Source: DATMYQ01 sp035560935
Lineage (GTDB): Bacteria; Bacillota; Negativicutes; Sporomusales; Sporomusaceae
Direction: 5' to 3'
Assembly (NCBI GenBank): GCA_035560935.1
Contig: DATMYQ010000261.1
Span: 1-12,252, forward strand
DNA length: 12,252 nucleotides
The translations under genes and the position numbers were made by a program. Positions 1 through 7,782 of this stretch are shown here, piece after piece. How positions within the stretch are numbered: position 1 is the stretch's first letter; every line of letters starts with the position of its first letter. The notes below the pieces were generated by a model. It was given only the letters and a program-made list of their open reading frames with translations, had not been told where the DNA came from and ran no database searches.

Positions 1-307
1 TCTGAGTTTCTGGATGAAAATTGAGTCGGTTAACTTCGAAAGTATTGGATGTTGGGTAAGTCCGCACTTGGATTTGGTAGTTTGCGGTATTTTTAAGGCT
101 GTGGCTGCAGCGGGCAGTATCCAATCAGACGGGGAGGAAGCAGACAGCGATAAAACGCGGCGAAAAATCAATAAGATTATTACTGGGAACGGCAAGCCAT
201 CTTTATAATTTGATGTTATAAGGAACAGTTTGGAATCCTTGGATACTGCGGACCTGCCCAAAGTGATCACTGTCACATGCAGAAAATATATTAGGGGGAC
301 TGAGCAT
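1..307. other. Leader region upstream of the chemoreceptor, no convincing gene
   Basis: I see no supported gene here. A 64-codon open frame beginning at 14 has no SD and no recognisable family features. The stretch has some fold potential: 44-50 can pair with 119-125 (7 bp), enclosing a 62-66/83-87 stem and a 98-101/108-111 stem, which looks like a small three-way junction. A weak possible sigma-A -10 (TATAAT) lies at 204-209. It does not match the c-di-GMP or cobalamin riboswitch signatures that I know. Confidence 0.4.
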
Positions 308-2011
308 ATGAATAGCCGGAGATTTTCGATCGGTCAGCAGCTCGGCGCCATTTTTACAGTGATATTATTGCTTATTGGTTTGGCGTTCTGGTATTGCCTG
401 TATCAATTTAAGGAGAACACCCGCCAGATGGAGGCGCTGAATACCCACACCACGGCCCGGGCGTTGCTGGTTAAGGATGCCCATACCAATTTTACCCGGG
501 CGTTGCTGGATATGAGGGGATTTCTGTTTTATCAGGATGGGCAGGCAAGTTATGAAGAGGGATTTCGGAAGAATTTTACTCTGAGTGTAGAGCAAACAAA
601 AAAGTATCATGAAAGCTCCAGCCAGACTGATACCCGCCAGGAAGGCGAGAAGCTGATCGCATTATTGACCAGTTATAAAGATTTGAGTGATAAAGTCATC
701 GCTGCGAAAAAAAATAACGAAACTGCTGCATTGAATGAATTGACCAGCCAGGGGCGCCAGATTGTGAGTAATGTTGACAAGCAATATGTTGCATTGTCGG
801 CGCTTCAGGAAAAATATCAGAAAGATAAAGCGGTCCAATTGGTGGCGGAATCCAATCGGGATATCATGGCGACAACGGTAGCAGCGCTGGTGATTTTTCT
901 CCTGGCGGCGTTGGCGGCGATTTATTTCAGCCGTAAGATGGCCGCGCGCCTGAATAATCTCAGCGCCGACCTTCATCGCATTGGGACGCTGGACTTATCA
1001 GGACCGGATATTCAGCCTTCGAAAAATGATGAAGTCGGCGACATGGGCCTGACCGTGATTGAAATGAAAAAGAGCCTTAAAATCTTTGTCCGGCAGTTGC
1101 AGGAAAGCTCTGATGCGCTGGCGGCTTCCAGCGAAGAATTGGGTGCGACGGTGGAAGAAAATCTCAAAGCGTCGGAAAATGTCAGCCATAGCATTACCGG
1201 TATCGCCGCCGGTGTAGCCAGCAATGCCGACAGTGTGTCGAACATATCCGCCACGCTTCAGCAATTGTCCGCCAGTACGGAAGAAATGAGCGCCACTTCC
1301 GGCGAAGTCAATGAAAGTACGCAAAGCGCAGTGGTGGAAGTGACCAGTGGAATGAATATGTTAACCGGTTTGGCGAAACAAAGCATGACGATCGCCGAAG
1401 TGATGGGCGAGATTACGGGAAACACCAAGGAACTGGAAGCGGGTTCCCAACAAATCCAGGGGATTGCGGGGGTCATTCGGGAATTGGCGGGACAAACCAA
1501 TCTGCTGGCGCTGAACGCGGCGATCGAGGCCGCCCGGGCTGGCGAGCAAGGACGGGGGTTCGCCGTGGTCGCGGAAGAGGTACGCAAGCTTGCGGAACAA
1601 AGCACGAAGGCGACGGAAGATATTTCTGTGATCATTGGCGCGATGAGCCAGCATATAAATCAAACGGTTTCTGCGGTGAGCGACGCTAATGTGGAAGTAT
1701 TGGCCGGTAAAAAATCAGCGGAAGACACCTGTGAAAGTTTTCAGGCCATCGTTCGGAAACTGGGAGACGTGGAAATCGGCATTCAGCAAATATCCCGGGC
1801 CGTGGATGAAACCGCCAGAGGGACGGAGTCGATGGTTTCCAGCGCCGAGTCTATAAGTGTGGTGGCCACAAAAACTTCGGAAAGCGCGGCGGCGGTGGCG
1901 GCCGTTTCTGAAGAGCAAAGCGCCAGCATGCATGAAATCAATAAACAGGCCGAAAGCCTCAGCCAACTGGCTACTGACCTGGATCGTTCGGCCAAGCAGT
2001 TTAAACTCTAA
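308..2011 (+). CDS. Methyl-accepting chemotaxis protein (transmembrane chemoreceptor)
   Basis: Membrane chemoreceptor of 567 residues that would sense an extracellular signal and control the CheA/CheW kinase complex. Visible parts in order: a short cytoplasmic N-terminus; TM1 at about 13-34; an extracytoplasmic, helix-rich sensor of the four-helix-bundle type (about 35-187); TM2 (about 188-207); a HAMP domain (about 208-262); then a long methyl-accepting coiled coil. The conserved hairpin tip around 400-430 includes EQGRGFAVVAEEVR. There is no C-terminal NWETF-like CheR tether. I chose ATG 308 because AGGGGGA lies 8 nt upstream and TM1 then falls at the usual place. An in-frame TTG at 230 with a weaker AAGGA is possible and would add 26 residues ahead of TM1. 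It is an orphan here, with no che genes beside it, and the ligand cannot be predicted. Confidence 0.95.
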   Translation: MNSRRFSIGQQLGAIFTVILLLIGLAFWYCLYQFKENTRQMEALNTHTTARALLVKDAHTNFTRALLDMRGFLFYQDGQASYEEGFRKNFTLSVEQTKKYHESSSQTDTRQEGEKLIALLTSYKDLSDKVIAAKKNNETAALNELTSQGRQIVSNVDKQYVALSALQEKYQKDKAVQLVAESNRDIMATTVAALVIFLLAALAAIYFSRKMAARLNNLSADLHRIGTLDLSGPDIQPSKNDEVGDMGLTVIEMKKSLKIFVRQLQESSDALAASSEELGATVEENLKASENVSHSITGIAAGVASNADSVSNISATLQQLSASTEEMSATSGEVNESTQSAVVEVTSGMNMLTGLAKQSMTIAEVMGEITGNTKELEAGSQQIQGIAGVIRELAGQTNLLALNAAIEAARAGEQGRGFAVVAEEVRKLAEQSTKATEDISVIIGAMSQHINQTVSAVSDANVEVLAGKKSAEDTCESFQAIVRKLGDVEIGIQQISRAVDETARGTESMVSSAESISVVATKTSESAAAVAAVSEEQSASMHEINKQAESLSQLATDLDRSAKQFKL

Positions 2012-2085
2012 ATCATTTGATAAAGCTTTCGGGGTCTAGATTATCAACCCTGCGTTTGACGAAGCTGGTAAGGTTGTAAAAAAAC

Positions 2086-2114
2086 AAGAAGCCGCAAGTG
2101 TTTTGCGGCTTCTT
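2086..2114 (+). terminator. Terminator hairpin after the chemoreceptor
   Basis: A perfect 12-bp stem (2086-2097 with 2103-2114) with a 5-nt loop lies 75 nt after the chemoreceptor stop. The T-run that follows is short. An A-run precedes the stem, so it could also act in the other direction. Its 3' arm contains the only near-upstream TTG of the next reading frame. Confidence 0.8.
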
Positions 2115-3854
2115 TACTGTATTCGGGACAATATTTCAGGGACAGGCGATAATTCTTCGGGCCCAAAGGCAGTCGGAGCAGTTGCGGGTTTGGCCGGTCG
2201 CGGTCTTACCTCTCAGCTTATTGCCGACGAGGTAAAGCCGACTTGTCATCCGTTGGGAAAAAACAACAAGCTGGTTTTTGCGCCGGGATATCTGACCGGC
2301 AGCCGAGCCGCCAATTCAGGGCGGCTGTCGGTCGGGGCTAAAAGTCCGTTGACCGGCACGATTAAGGAAAGCAACGCTGGCGGCAGTCTGGCTCAGAAGT
2401 TGGCCCGGCTGGACGTCAAAGCGCTGATCATTGAAAGGATGCCGGCGGAAGATCAATACTACGTACTGAAAGTGGACGTCAACGGCGTGACCTTTGAGGA
2501 AACGCCGGCGGAAATTATGGGAGGCTTCGGCAACTACGAAGCTATCCAGGTTCTCAATAAAAAATATGGCGACAAAGTAGGGATTGCGTTGATTGGTCCC
2601 GCCGGCGAATATCGCCTGGCGACGGCGAACATTTCCGTCAAAGACCCGGAAAGCAACATCCGCAGTTCCGGTCGTGGCGGCCTGGGTGCGGTGATGGGCT
2701 CGAAAAAAATCAAGGCCCTCGTTGTGGATGACGCCAATGCGCCGGGGGTTGTTGTGGCGGATCCGGAAAAATTCAACGAGGCGGCCAAACGCTTTGCCAA
2801 AGCATTAATGGATCACCCGGTTACCGGACAGGGCCTGGCGGCTTACGGCACGGCGGTGCTGGTCAATATCTTAAACGAGGCCGGCGGTCTGCCCACGGCC
2901 AACTTTACTCAGGGGCGCATGGACTGGAGCGACGAAATATCCGGGGAAACGTTAAATGCGAATATTACCGCCCGGGGCGGTGAGGGCAAAGTATCCCATG
3001 GCTGTCACGCCGGCTGTATTATCCGTTGTTCCCAGTGGTATTCCAATAAAAAGGGGAAATACGTGACCAGCGGTTTTGAATACGAAACTATTTGGGCGCT
3101 GGGCGCTGACGCCTGCATCAAAAATCTGGATGAGATCGCCGAAATTGACCGGGCGATAGATGATATCGGCGTGGACAGCATCGAAGTATCGGTAGCGCTG
3201 GCGACCGCGATGGCAGGCGGCATGCTGCCGTGGGGCGACGGCAAGAAAGCGTTGGAAGCGGTGCTGGAAATCGCAAAACCCACGCCGTTGGGCCGTCTGC
3301 TGGCCAGCGGAACGTCGGCTGTGGGCAAAGCCTGTGGTTTGTTCCGGGTGCCCGTTGTCAAAGATCAGGCGATACCGGCCTATGATCCCCGCGTAGTCAA
3401 AGGCGTGGGCCTGACCTATGCCACGACGCCGATGGGCGCTGACCATACCGCAGGCTACGCGGTAACCGCCAATATTTTAAAGGTCGGTGGTTACGTTGAC
3501 CCGCACAAAAAAGAAGGCCAGGTGGAACTGTCGCGGAATCTCCAAATCGCCACGGCTGCCGTAGACAGCACAGGCTGCTGCCTGTTTATCGCTTTTGCTA
3601 TTCTGGATATTCCCGACGGCTTCAACGCACTGGTGGATATGATTAACGCCCGTTATGGATATTCCCTGACGGCGGATGACGTCACCGCTCTGGGTAAGTC
3701 CATCTTGAAAACGGAGCAGAAATTTAACTGCGCCGCCGGCTTTACCGGCGCTCACGACCGGCTGCCGGAATTCTTTGAGTATGAACCCCTGCCGCCGCAT
3801 AACCTGGTTTGGGATTTCACGCCGGAAGAAATCGACGAAGTTTGGAAATTCTAG
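2103..3854 (+). CDS. Aldehyde ferredoxin oxidoreductase family protein, 5' end truncated or start unclear
   Basis: Tungsten (or molybdenum) bis-pterin, [4Fe-4S] oxidoreductase of the AOR family. It would oxidise an aldehyde or reduce a carboxylic acid with ferredoxin; the exact substrate is not predictable. Numbered from the TTG at 2103, cluster-ligand cysteines are visible at C301, C305, C309 (C-x3-C-x3-C) and C493. The two pterin-binding motifs DxxGxD (353-358) and DxxGxC (488-493) are intact. The family core starts at about residue 28 (GLAGRGLTS) and runs to a normal C-terminus. The usual N-terminal strand (family pattern near KILRVNM) and an ATG are missing. The frame runs back into the preceding terminator, the TTG lies in that hairpin's 3' arm, no SD is visible, and the first in-frame ATG is near codon 114. 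The 5' end therefore looks deleted, although 580 codons remain open. The gene sits upstream of cofactor-assembly genes, consistent with its role. Confidence 0.85.
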   Translation: MRLLYCIRDNISGTGDNSSGPKAVGAVAGLAGRGLTSQLIADEVKPTCHPLGKNNKLVFAPGYLTGSRAANSGRLSVGAKSPLTGTIKESNAGGSLAQKLARLDVKALIIERMPAEDQYYVLKVDVNGVTFEETPAEIMGGFGNYEAIQVLNKKYGDKVGIALIGPAGEYRLATANISVKDPESNIRSSGRGGLGAVMGSKKIKALVVDDANAPGVVVADPEKFNEAAKRFAKALMDHPVTGQGLAAYGTAVLVNILNEAGGLPTANFTQGRMDWSDEISGETLNANITARGGEGKVSHGCHAGCIIRCSQWYSNKKGKYVTSGFEYETIWALGADACIKNLDEIAEIDRAIDDIGVDSIEVSVALATAMAGGMLPWGDGKKALEAVLEIAKPTPLGRLLASGTSAVGKACGLFRVPVVKDQAIPAYDPRVVKGVGLTYATTPMGADHTAGYAVTANILKVGGYVDPHKKEGQVELSRNLQIATAAVDSTGCCLFIAFAILDIPDGFNALVDMINARYGYSLTADDVTALGKSILKTEQKFNCAAGFTGAHDRLPEFFEYEPLPPHNLVWDFTPEEIDEVWKF

Positions 3855-3988
3855 TGTTGCACTGAAACTGGGGGAAATCTCCAACGGTAGTCAGGAAAGT
3901 CTGGAAGAAGGGCTTGGCTGGAGAGAATCCGGCCAAGCGCTCTTTCCGGGAATCAAAACGATTTCAGTAGTGGGATGAGGGAAAAATA
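3855..3988 (+). promoter_or_regulatory. Structured gap between the oxidoreductase gene and moeA
   Basis: This 134-nt gap is much longer than the other gaps in the cluster. It can form three consecutive hairpins: 3871-3874/3879-3882, 3892-3895/3900-3903, and a 10-bp stem at 3912-3921/3929-3938 (one G-U pair, 7-nt loop). No T-run follows the last stem, so it is not an obvious terminator. A cofactor-sensing leader is possible, but I cannot match it to the Moco RNA motif. The moeA SD (GAGGG) is at its 3' end. Confidence 0.35.
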
Positions 3989-5230
3989 ATGGAATTTTTT
4001 CAGTATATACCGCTGACCGAAGCGAAAGAACTGATCGACAGCAAGCTGGACGGCGTGTACGCCGCTCCGGAAACGGTACCCCTGCTGGATAGTCTGGGAA
4101 GAATTACCGCCGAAGATATCGCCGCGCTGACGGATATGCCGCCCTTCGACCGATCGACGGTGGATGGTTACGCAGTGCGCAGCGACGATACTTACGGGGC
4201 CAGTGAGGCTTCACCGGCGCTGTTTGCCCTTGCGGGCGAAGTGGCGATGGGACAGCCGGCCACGGCGGAGATCGTATCCGGTCAGGCGATGGGAATTACC
4301 ACCGGAGGAATGTTGCCGCCTGGCGCGGATGCGGTGGTGATGTTTGAACATACAGAGATGCTGGATGCCAATAACCTGCTGGTAAAAGACCGGATTGCAC
4401 CCGGAGAGAATGTGGTGGCCCAGGGGGAAGACCTGCAGGCGGATTGCGCTATTTTGGCGATGGGACAGAAAATTTCGCCGCAGGATATCGGTGTTCTCGC
4501 CGCTTGCGGCTGTACTCATATAACGGTGCGAAAACGGCTGGAAGTTGGAATTATTTCCACTGGTGATGAATTGGTGGAGGTTGGCCAGCCCGTGGCTTTG
4601 GGCCAGATTCGGGACGTAAACTCCTTTGTGCTGTCGGCGATGCTGACGGAGCTGGGCTGCAGCGTGAAGCGGCTGGGCATTGTGGAGGACAGTTACGACA
4701 GATTTTATACGACCCTGCGGGAAGCGGTGGATACTTGCCAACTGGTCATTATATCCGGTGGCAGTTCAGTCGGCGCCAGAGATTATACGGTAAAAGCCAT
4801 TGGCGCTTTGGGCCAGCCGGGGGTACTGATCCACGGCGTGGCGGTAAAACCGGGACGCCCCACTATTTTCGGAATGGTGGACACGACGCCGGTGTTTGGA
4901 TTGCCGGGGCATCCGATGGCGGCAATGACCATCTGCGAACAGCTGGTCAAACCGGCGGCCCGCAAAATGATGGGACAGACACCGCCGGATATCATCAGCG
5001 TTCCGGCGATTTTGACGCGCAACGTGGCTTCCTCTCCCGGCAGAGATGACTTTGTCAATGTGCGGCTGAGCCGTCAGGACGGGCGGTACGCCGCTACCCC
5101 GATTCTGGGGAAATCAGGACTCATCAGAGTGGCGGCCCAGGCGGACGGGATGATCCATATCCTGACAAATCAAAGTGGACTTTATGAAGGGGACCCGGTA
5201 GACGTTCTTTTCATTAAGAATCCGCGATAA
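3989..5230 (+). CDS. moeA: Molybdopterin molybdotransferase MoeA
   Basis: Cytoplasmic enzyme that inserts molybdate or tungstate into adenylylated molybdopterin, the last general step of cofactor synthesis. The 413-residue length is normal for MoeA. Visible motifs: PPFDRSTVDGYAV (51-63), which contains Asp59, aligned by motif with the key Asp of E. coli MoeA; TGDEL (191-195); SGGSSVG (256-262); GVAVKPGRP (283-291); and GLPGHP (304-309; the family usually has Asn where His308 is). The C-terminal beta domain follows to the end. ATG 3989 is preceded by GAGGG. The stop is 12 nt before the next gene, so the two are probably co-transcribed. Being next to a second, divergent moeA and an AOR gene suggests metal specialisation, with one for Mo and the other for W, as in organisms carrying two moeA copies. 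Which is which cannot be told from the sequence. Confidence 0.96.
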   Translation: MEFFQYIPLTEAKELIDSKLDGVYAAPETVPLLDSLGRITAEDIAALTDMPPFDRSTVDGYAVRSDDTYGASEASPALFALAGEVAMGQPATAEIVSGQAMGITTGGMLPPGADAVVMFEHTEMLDANNLLVKDRIAPGENVVAQGEDLQADCAILAMGQKISPQDIGVLAACGCTHITVRKRLEVGIISTGDELVEVGQPVALGQIRDVNSFVLSAMLTELGCSVKRLGIVEDSYDRFYTTLREAVDTCQLVIISGGSSVGARDYTVKAIGALGQPGVLIHGVAVKPGRPTIFGMVDTTPVFGLPGHPMAAMTICEQLVKPAARKMMGQTPPDIISVPAILTRNVASSPGRDDFVNVRLSRQDGRYAATPILGKSGLIRVAAQADGMIHILTNQSGLYEGDPVDVLFIKNPR

Positions 5231-5242
5231 GGAGAGGTCGGC

Positions 5243-7186
5243 TTGAGCAACAAAGGCTATTTGCATTGCTTGGAACGCCAGCAGGCGCAAGAGCTATGGC
5301 GGCAAAAACTCATAGAATGCGGATATTTTGCAAACCTCCCGACAGAGGTTTTGGCGGTGGAAGCGTCGCTGGGACGGGTTACCGCCCGGTCTGAGTACGC
5401 CCGGCAGTCGGTGCCGCACTACAACGGCTCAGCCATGGACGGGATCGCTGTTTGCGCCCAGGATACCTACGGCGCCCGGGAGACGCTGCCGCAACAGCTG
5501 AAGCTGCTAGCGGCGGCCGAACCGTTTGTTCCGGACGGCTGTTACATCGTCGATACCGGTGATGCGCTGCCGGCGGGAACCAACGCGGTGATCATGATCG
5601 AGGACGTTCATATACATGACGGCGTTGCGGATATTATTGCCGCGGCGACGCCCTGGCAACATGTGAGGATTATCGGCGAAGATATTGTCGCCAATGAACT
5701 GGTAATTTTGGAGCACCAAACGATTGCGCCGGTGGATATTGCGGCGATGCTGGCGGCGGGACTGGAAAACGTCGCTGTGCTGCAAAAACCGAAAGTCGCC
5801 GTGATTCCCACCGGTGATGAAATCGTCGCTACGTCGGGCGAACTGGCGCCGGGAAAAATCCTGGACGTCAATTCTCATATGCTGAGCGCGGCTTTTGCCC
5901 AATGGGGAGCGGAGCCTTCCCGCACAGCGATCATTAAAGATAACATCAGCGCATTAAAGCGTTCGATATTCGCCAGCCTGCAAGTGAATGACATGGTGGT
6001 GATCAATGCGGGCACGTCGGCCGGTACCGAAGATTATACCGCAGATGTATTGGCGGATCTGGGGGAAGTTCTGGTGCACGGCGTAGCCATCAAACCGGGC
6101 AAACCGGTTATTTTGGCAATTTGTCAGAACAAACCGGTTATTGGACTGCCGGGATATCCGGTTTCCGCGATGCTTACCGCCGAGATGTTCATCCGGGACA
6201 TTCTGCTGATGAGACAAAAATTGCCTTTGCCGGATACGGCCGAAATCGAGACGACCTTGGTGAAAACGGTGGCCTCCCACATTGGCGTGGAAGAGTATGT
6301 CCGGGTCACGGTAGGCAATGTGCAGGGAAAAATGGTGGCAGCACCCCTTAGCCGGGGAGCGGGAGTGATTTCCTCCCTGACCAAAGCCCAGGGTCTGATC
6401 AAGCTGGGACCCAATATTTCCGGCTTTAGCGCCGGTGTGACGGTTCCGGTGACGCTGCTGCGGCAGGCGCGGCCAGCCAATACTATATTGGCCGTGGGCA
6501 GCCACGATTTGGCGCTGGAACTGTTAGGCGTATTTTTACGGCGGCGGCTGGATAATGTAGCGTTATCCTGCGCCCACGTCGGCAGTATGGGCGGTTTGAT
6601 GGCCATACGCAATCAGGAAGCGCATATTGCCGGTGTTCATCTGCTGGATGAAAAAACCGGCCTTTACAATATTGATTATGCACAGAAATTTCTGTCCAAC
6701 GTGAACTGGATTCTGGTGAATCTAGCGATGCGTTGCCAGGGACTGATTGTGGCGCCGGGCAATCCCAAAGGCATCAAAAACTGGGAAGATCTGGCCCGAC
6801 CGGATTTGGTTTACGTCAATCGCCAGCGGGGCGCGGGCACCCGCATGTTGCTGGATTTTGAACTGACCAAAGCGGGCATCCCCAGCAGCCAGATCTCCGG
6901 CTATGAAAAAGAGGTGGGTACTCACATGGCGGTGGCCGCCTCCGTGGCCGGCGGGAACGCGGACGCCGGCCTGGGCGTTCAGGCGGCGGCTCAGGCTCTG
7001 GGGCTGGACTTTATCCCACTGGCCCAGGAACAGTATGACCTGTTGCTGAACTTCACCATCGACGATAAACGGCAGGACGTCATTCTGGATATTCTGCAGT
7101 CGGACGAATTCCGGCGCGAGGTGGAAGCACTGGGTGGATATGACCTGAACAATGCCGGCAGGCTGGTTGCTTGCCGCAAAGGTTAA
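5243..7186 (+). CDS. MoeA fused to a periplasmic-binding-protein-like domain
   Basis: Two-domain cofactor-assembly protein of 647 residues. Residues 1 to about 405 form a complete MoeA module: NGSAMDGIAV (61-70, Asp66 in the catalytic position), TGDEI (190-194), GTSAG (257-261), GVAIKPGKP (280-288) and GLPGYP (301-306). From about 413 to 640 there is a PBP-like (type 2 substrate-binding fold) domain with SHD (420-422), HIAGVHLLD (461-469) and NRQRGAGTR (526-534). There is no signal peptide, so this domain works in the cytoplasm. My inference is that it binds oxyanion (molybdate/tungstate) or a pterin and delivers it to, or controls, the MoeA part. The architecture is known in anaerobic bacteria. 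The start is TTG at 5243, with GGAGAGG 5 nt before it and 12 nt after the moeA stop. It is only moderately similar to the upstream moeA, so it is an old paralog and not a recent tandem copy. Confidence 0.93.
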   Translation: MSNKGYLHCLERQQAQELWRQKLIECGYFANLPTEVLAVEASLGRVTARSEYARQSVPHYNGSAMDGIAVCAQDTYGARETLPQQLKLLAAAEPFVPDGCYIVDTGDALPAGTNAVIMIEDVHIHDGVADIIAAATPWQHVRIIGEDIVANELVILEHQTIAPVDIAAMLAAGLENVAVLQKPKVAVIPTGDEIVATSGELAPGKILDVNSHMLSAAFAQWGAEPSRTAIIKDNISALKRSIFASLQVNDMVVINAGTSAGTEDYTADVLADLGEVLVHGVAIKPGKPVILAICQNKPVIGLPGYPVSAMLTAEMFIRDILLMRQKLPLPDTAEIETTLVKTVASHIGVEEYVRVTVGNVQGKMVAAPLSRGAGVISSLTKAQGLIKLGPNISGFSAGVTVPVTLLRQARPANTILAVGSHDLALELLGVFLRRRLDNVALSCAHVGSMGGLMAIRNQEAHIAGVHLLDEKTGLYNIDYAQKFLSNVNWILVNLAMRCQGLIVAPGNPKGIKNWEDLARPDLVYVNRQRGAGTRMLLDFELTKAGIPSSQISGYEKEVGTHMAVAASVAGGNADAGLGVQAAAQALGLDFIPLAQEQYDLLLNFTIDDKRQDVILDILQSDEFRREVEALGGYDLNNAGRLVACRKG

Positions 7187-7216
7187 AAAACACGGGGATA
7201 AGCGGGGCGAGCGTAA

Positions 7217-7501
7217 ATGGCTGGTGAAATTGAATTGCGGGCTTTTATGGGGCTCTCGAAAATTTTTAAAGAAAGAAACTGGCCTAGCCCGCTTTTGCTG
7301 AAAGTGAGCGAAGGACTCACGGCCTATGAACTGCTGAAAAAAGTGGAGCTTGCGCCGGAGCAGGTGGAAGTTATTTTCATCAATGGCAAGGTGGTTCCGC
7401 TGGATGATGCCGTAATCAAGCCGGGCGACCGCGTGGCGCTGGCTCCGCCGGGAACCCCGGGACCTTACCGGGTGCTGCTGGGGTTTCGAAAAATGGATTA
7501 A
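7217..7501 (+). CDS. MoaD/ThiS-like ubiquitin-fold protein with a non-GG tail
   Basis: A 94-residue beta-grasp protein of the MoaD/ThiS family. It has the typical late segment (VIFINGKVVPLDDAVIKPGD, about 54-73) that leads into the last strand. MoaD proteins carry sulfur as a C-terminal thiocarboxylate on Gly-Gly. Here the family end is replaced by APPGTPGPYRVLLGFRKMD: one PG, then about 11 further residues and no terminal diglycine. As written it cannot be adenylated in the usual way unless it is trimmed, so it may be a binding or scaffold subunit or a partner of the oxidoreductase. A G-rich but imperfect SD precedes ATG 7217, about 30 nt after the fusion gene. It is part of the same operon and is followed by a canonical MoaD. 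Confidence 0.85.
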   Translation: MAGEIELRAFMGLSKIFKERNWPSPLLLKVSEGLTAYELLKKVELAPEQVEVIFINGKVVPLDDAVIKPGDRVALAPPGTPGPYRVLLGFRKMD

Positions 7502-7541
7502 ACGGATCGGCTGCCGATGCCGGACGGAGGAGGTTATCCGG

Positions 7542-7781
7542 ATGAATATTGAGGTACGACTGTATGCCACATTGAGGGAACGGGCCCCGGCTGAAGCCGA
7601 GCTGGGCGTTTTCGCCGCCGCTTTGCCGGCGGGAAGCACCGTGGGGGATCTACTTCCTTCGATCAATATACCTGTTGCTGAAGTGCAAATGATCATGGTA
7701 AACGGCATCGGCAGGGAACTGGATACTGTTTTGCAGGATTCGGATCGGGTGGGACTGTTTCCGCCGGTAGGAGGCGGGTAA
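7542..7781 (+). CDS. MoaD-family sulfur carrier with Gly-Gly tail
   Basis: Small ubiquitin-like sulfur carrier (79 residues), the small subunit of molybdopterin synthase or a dedicated equivalent. Its C-terminus FPPVGGG matches the family's terminal Gly-Gly, which is adenylated by a MoeB/ThiF-type enzyme and then thiocarboxylated to supply the dithiolene sulfurs. The MVNG segment and the RVGLFPPV strand fit MoaD. A strong SD (GGAGGAGG) precedes ATG 7542. Only 1 nt separates its stop from the adenylating-enzyme gene, and the codons for its Gly-Gly-Gly tail are that gene's SD, so the pair is translationally linked. No moaE or moaA is in this window, so the pterin synthesis genes must lie elsewhere. 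Confidence 0.92.
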   Translation: MNIEVRLYATLRERAPAEAELGVFAAALPAGSTVGDLLPSINIPVAEVQMIMVNGIGRELDTVLQDSDRVGLFPPVGGG

Positions 7782-7782
7782 A

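Noticed and set aside
14..208. 64-codon open frame at the window start
   Set aside because: No SD, no recognisable domain, and composition unlike the neighbouring genes; kept only as part of the leader description.
6722..7708. 328-codon minus-strand open frame
   Set aside because: It lies opposite the MoeA-PBP fusion and MoaD genes, which have clear families; the long antisense frame comes from GC-rich codon bias.
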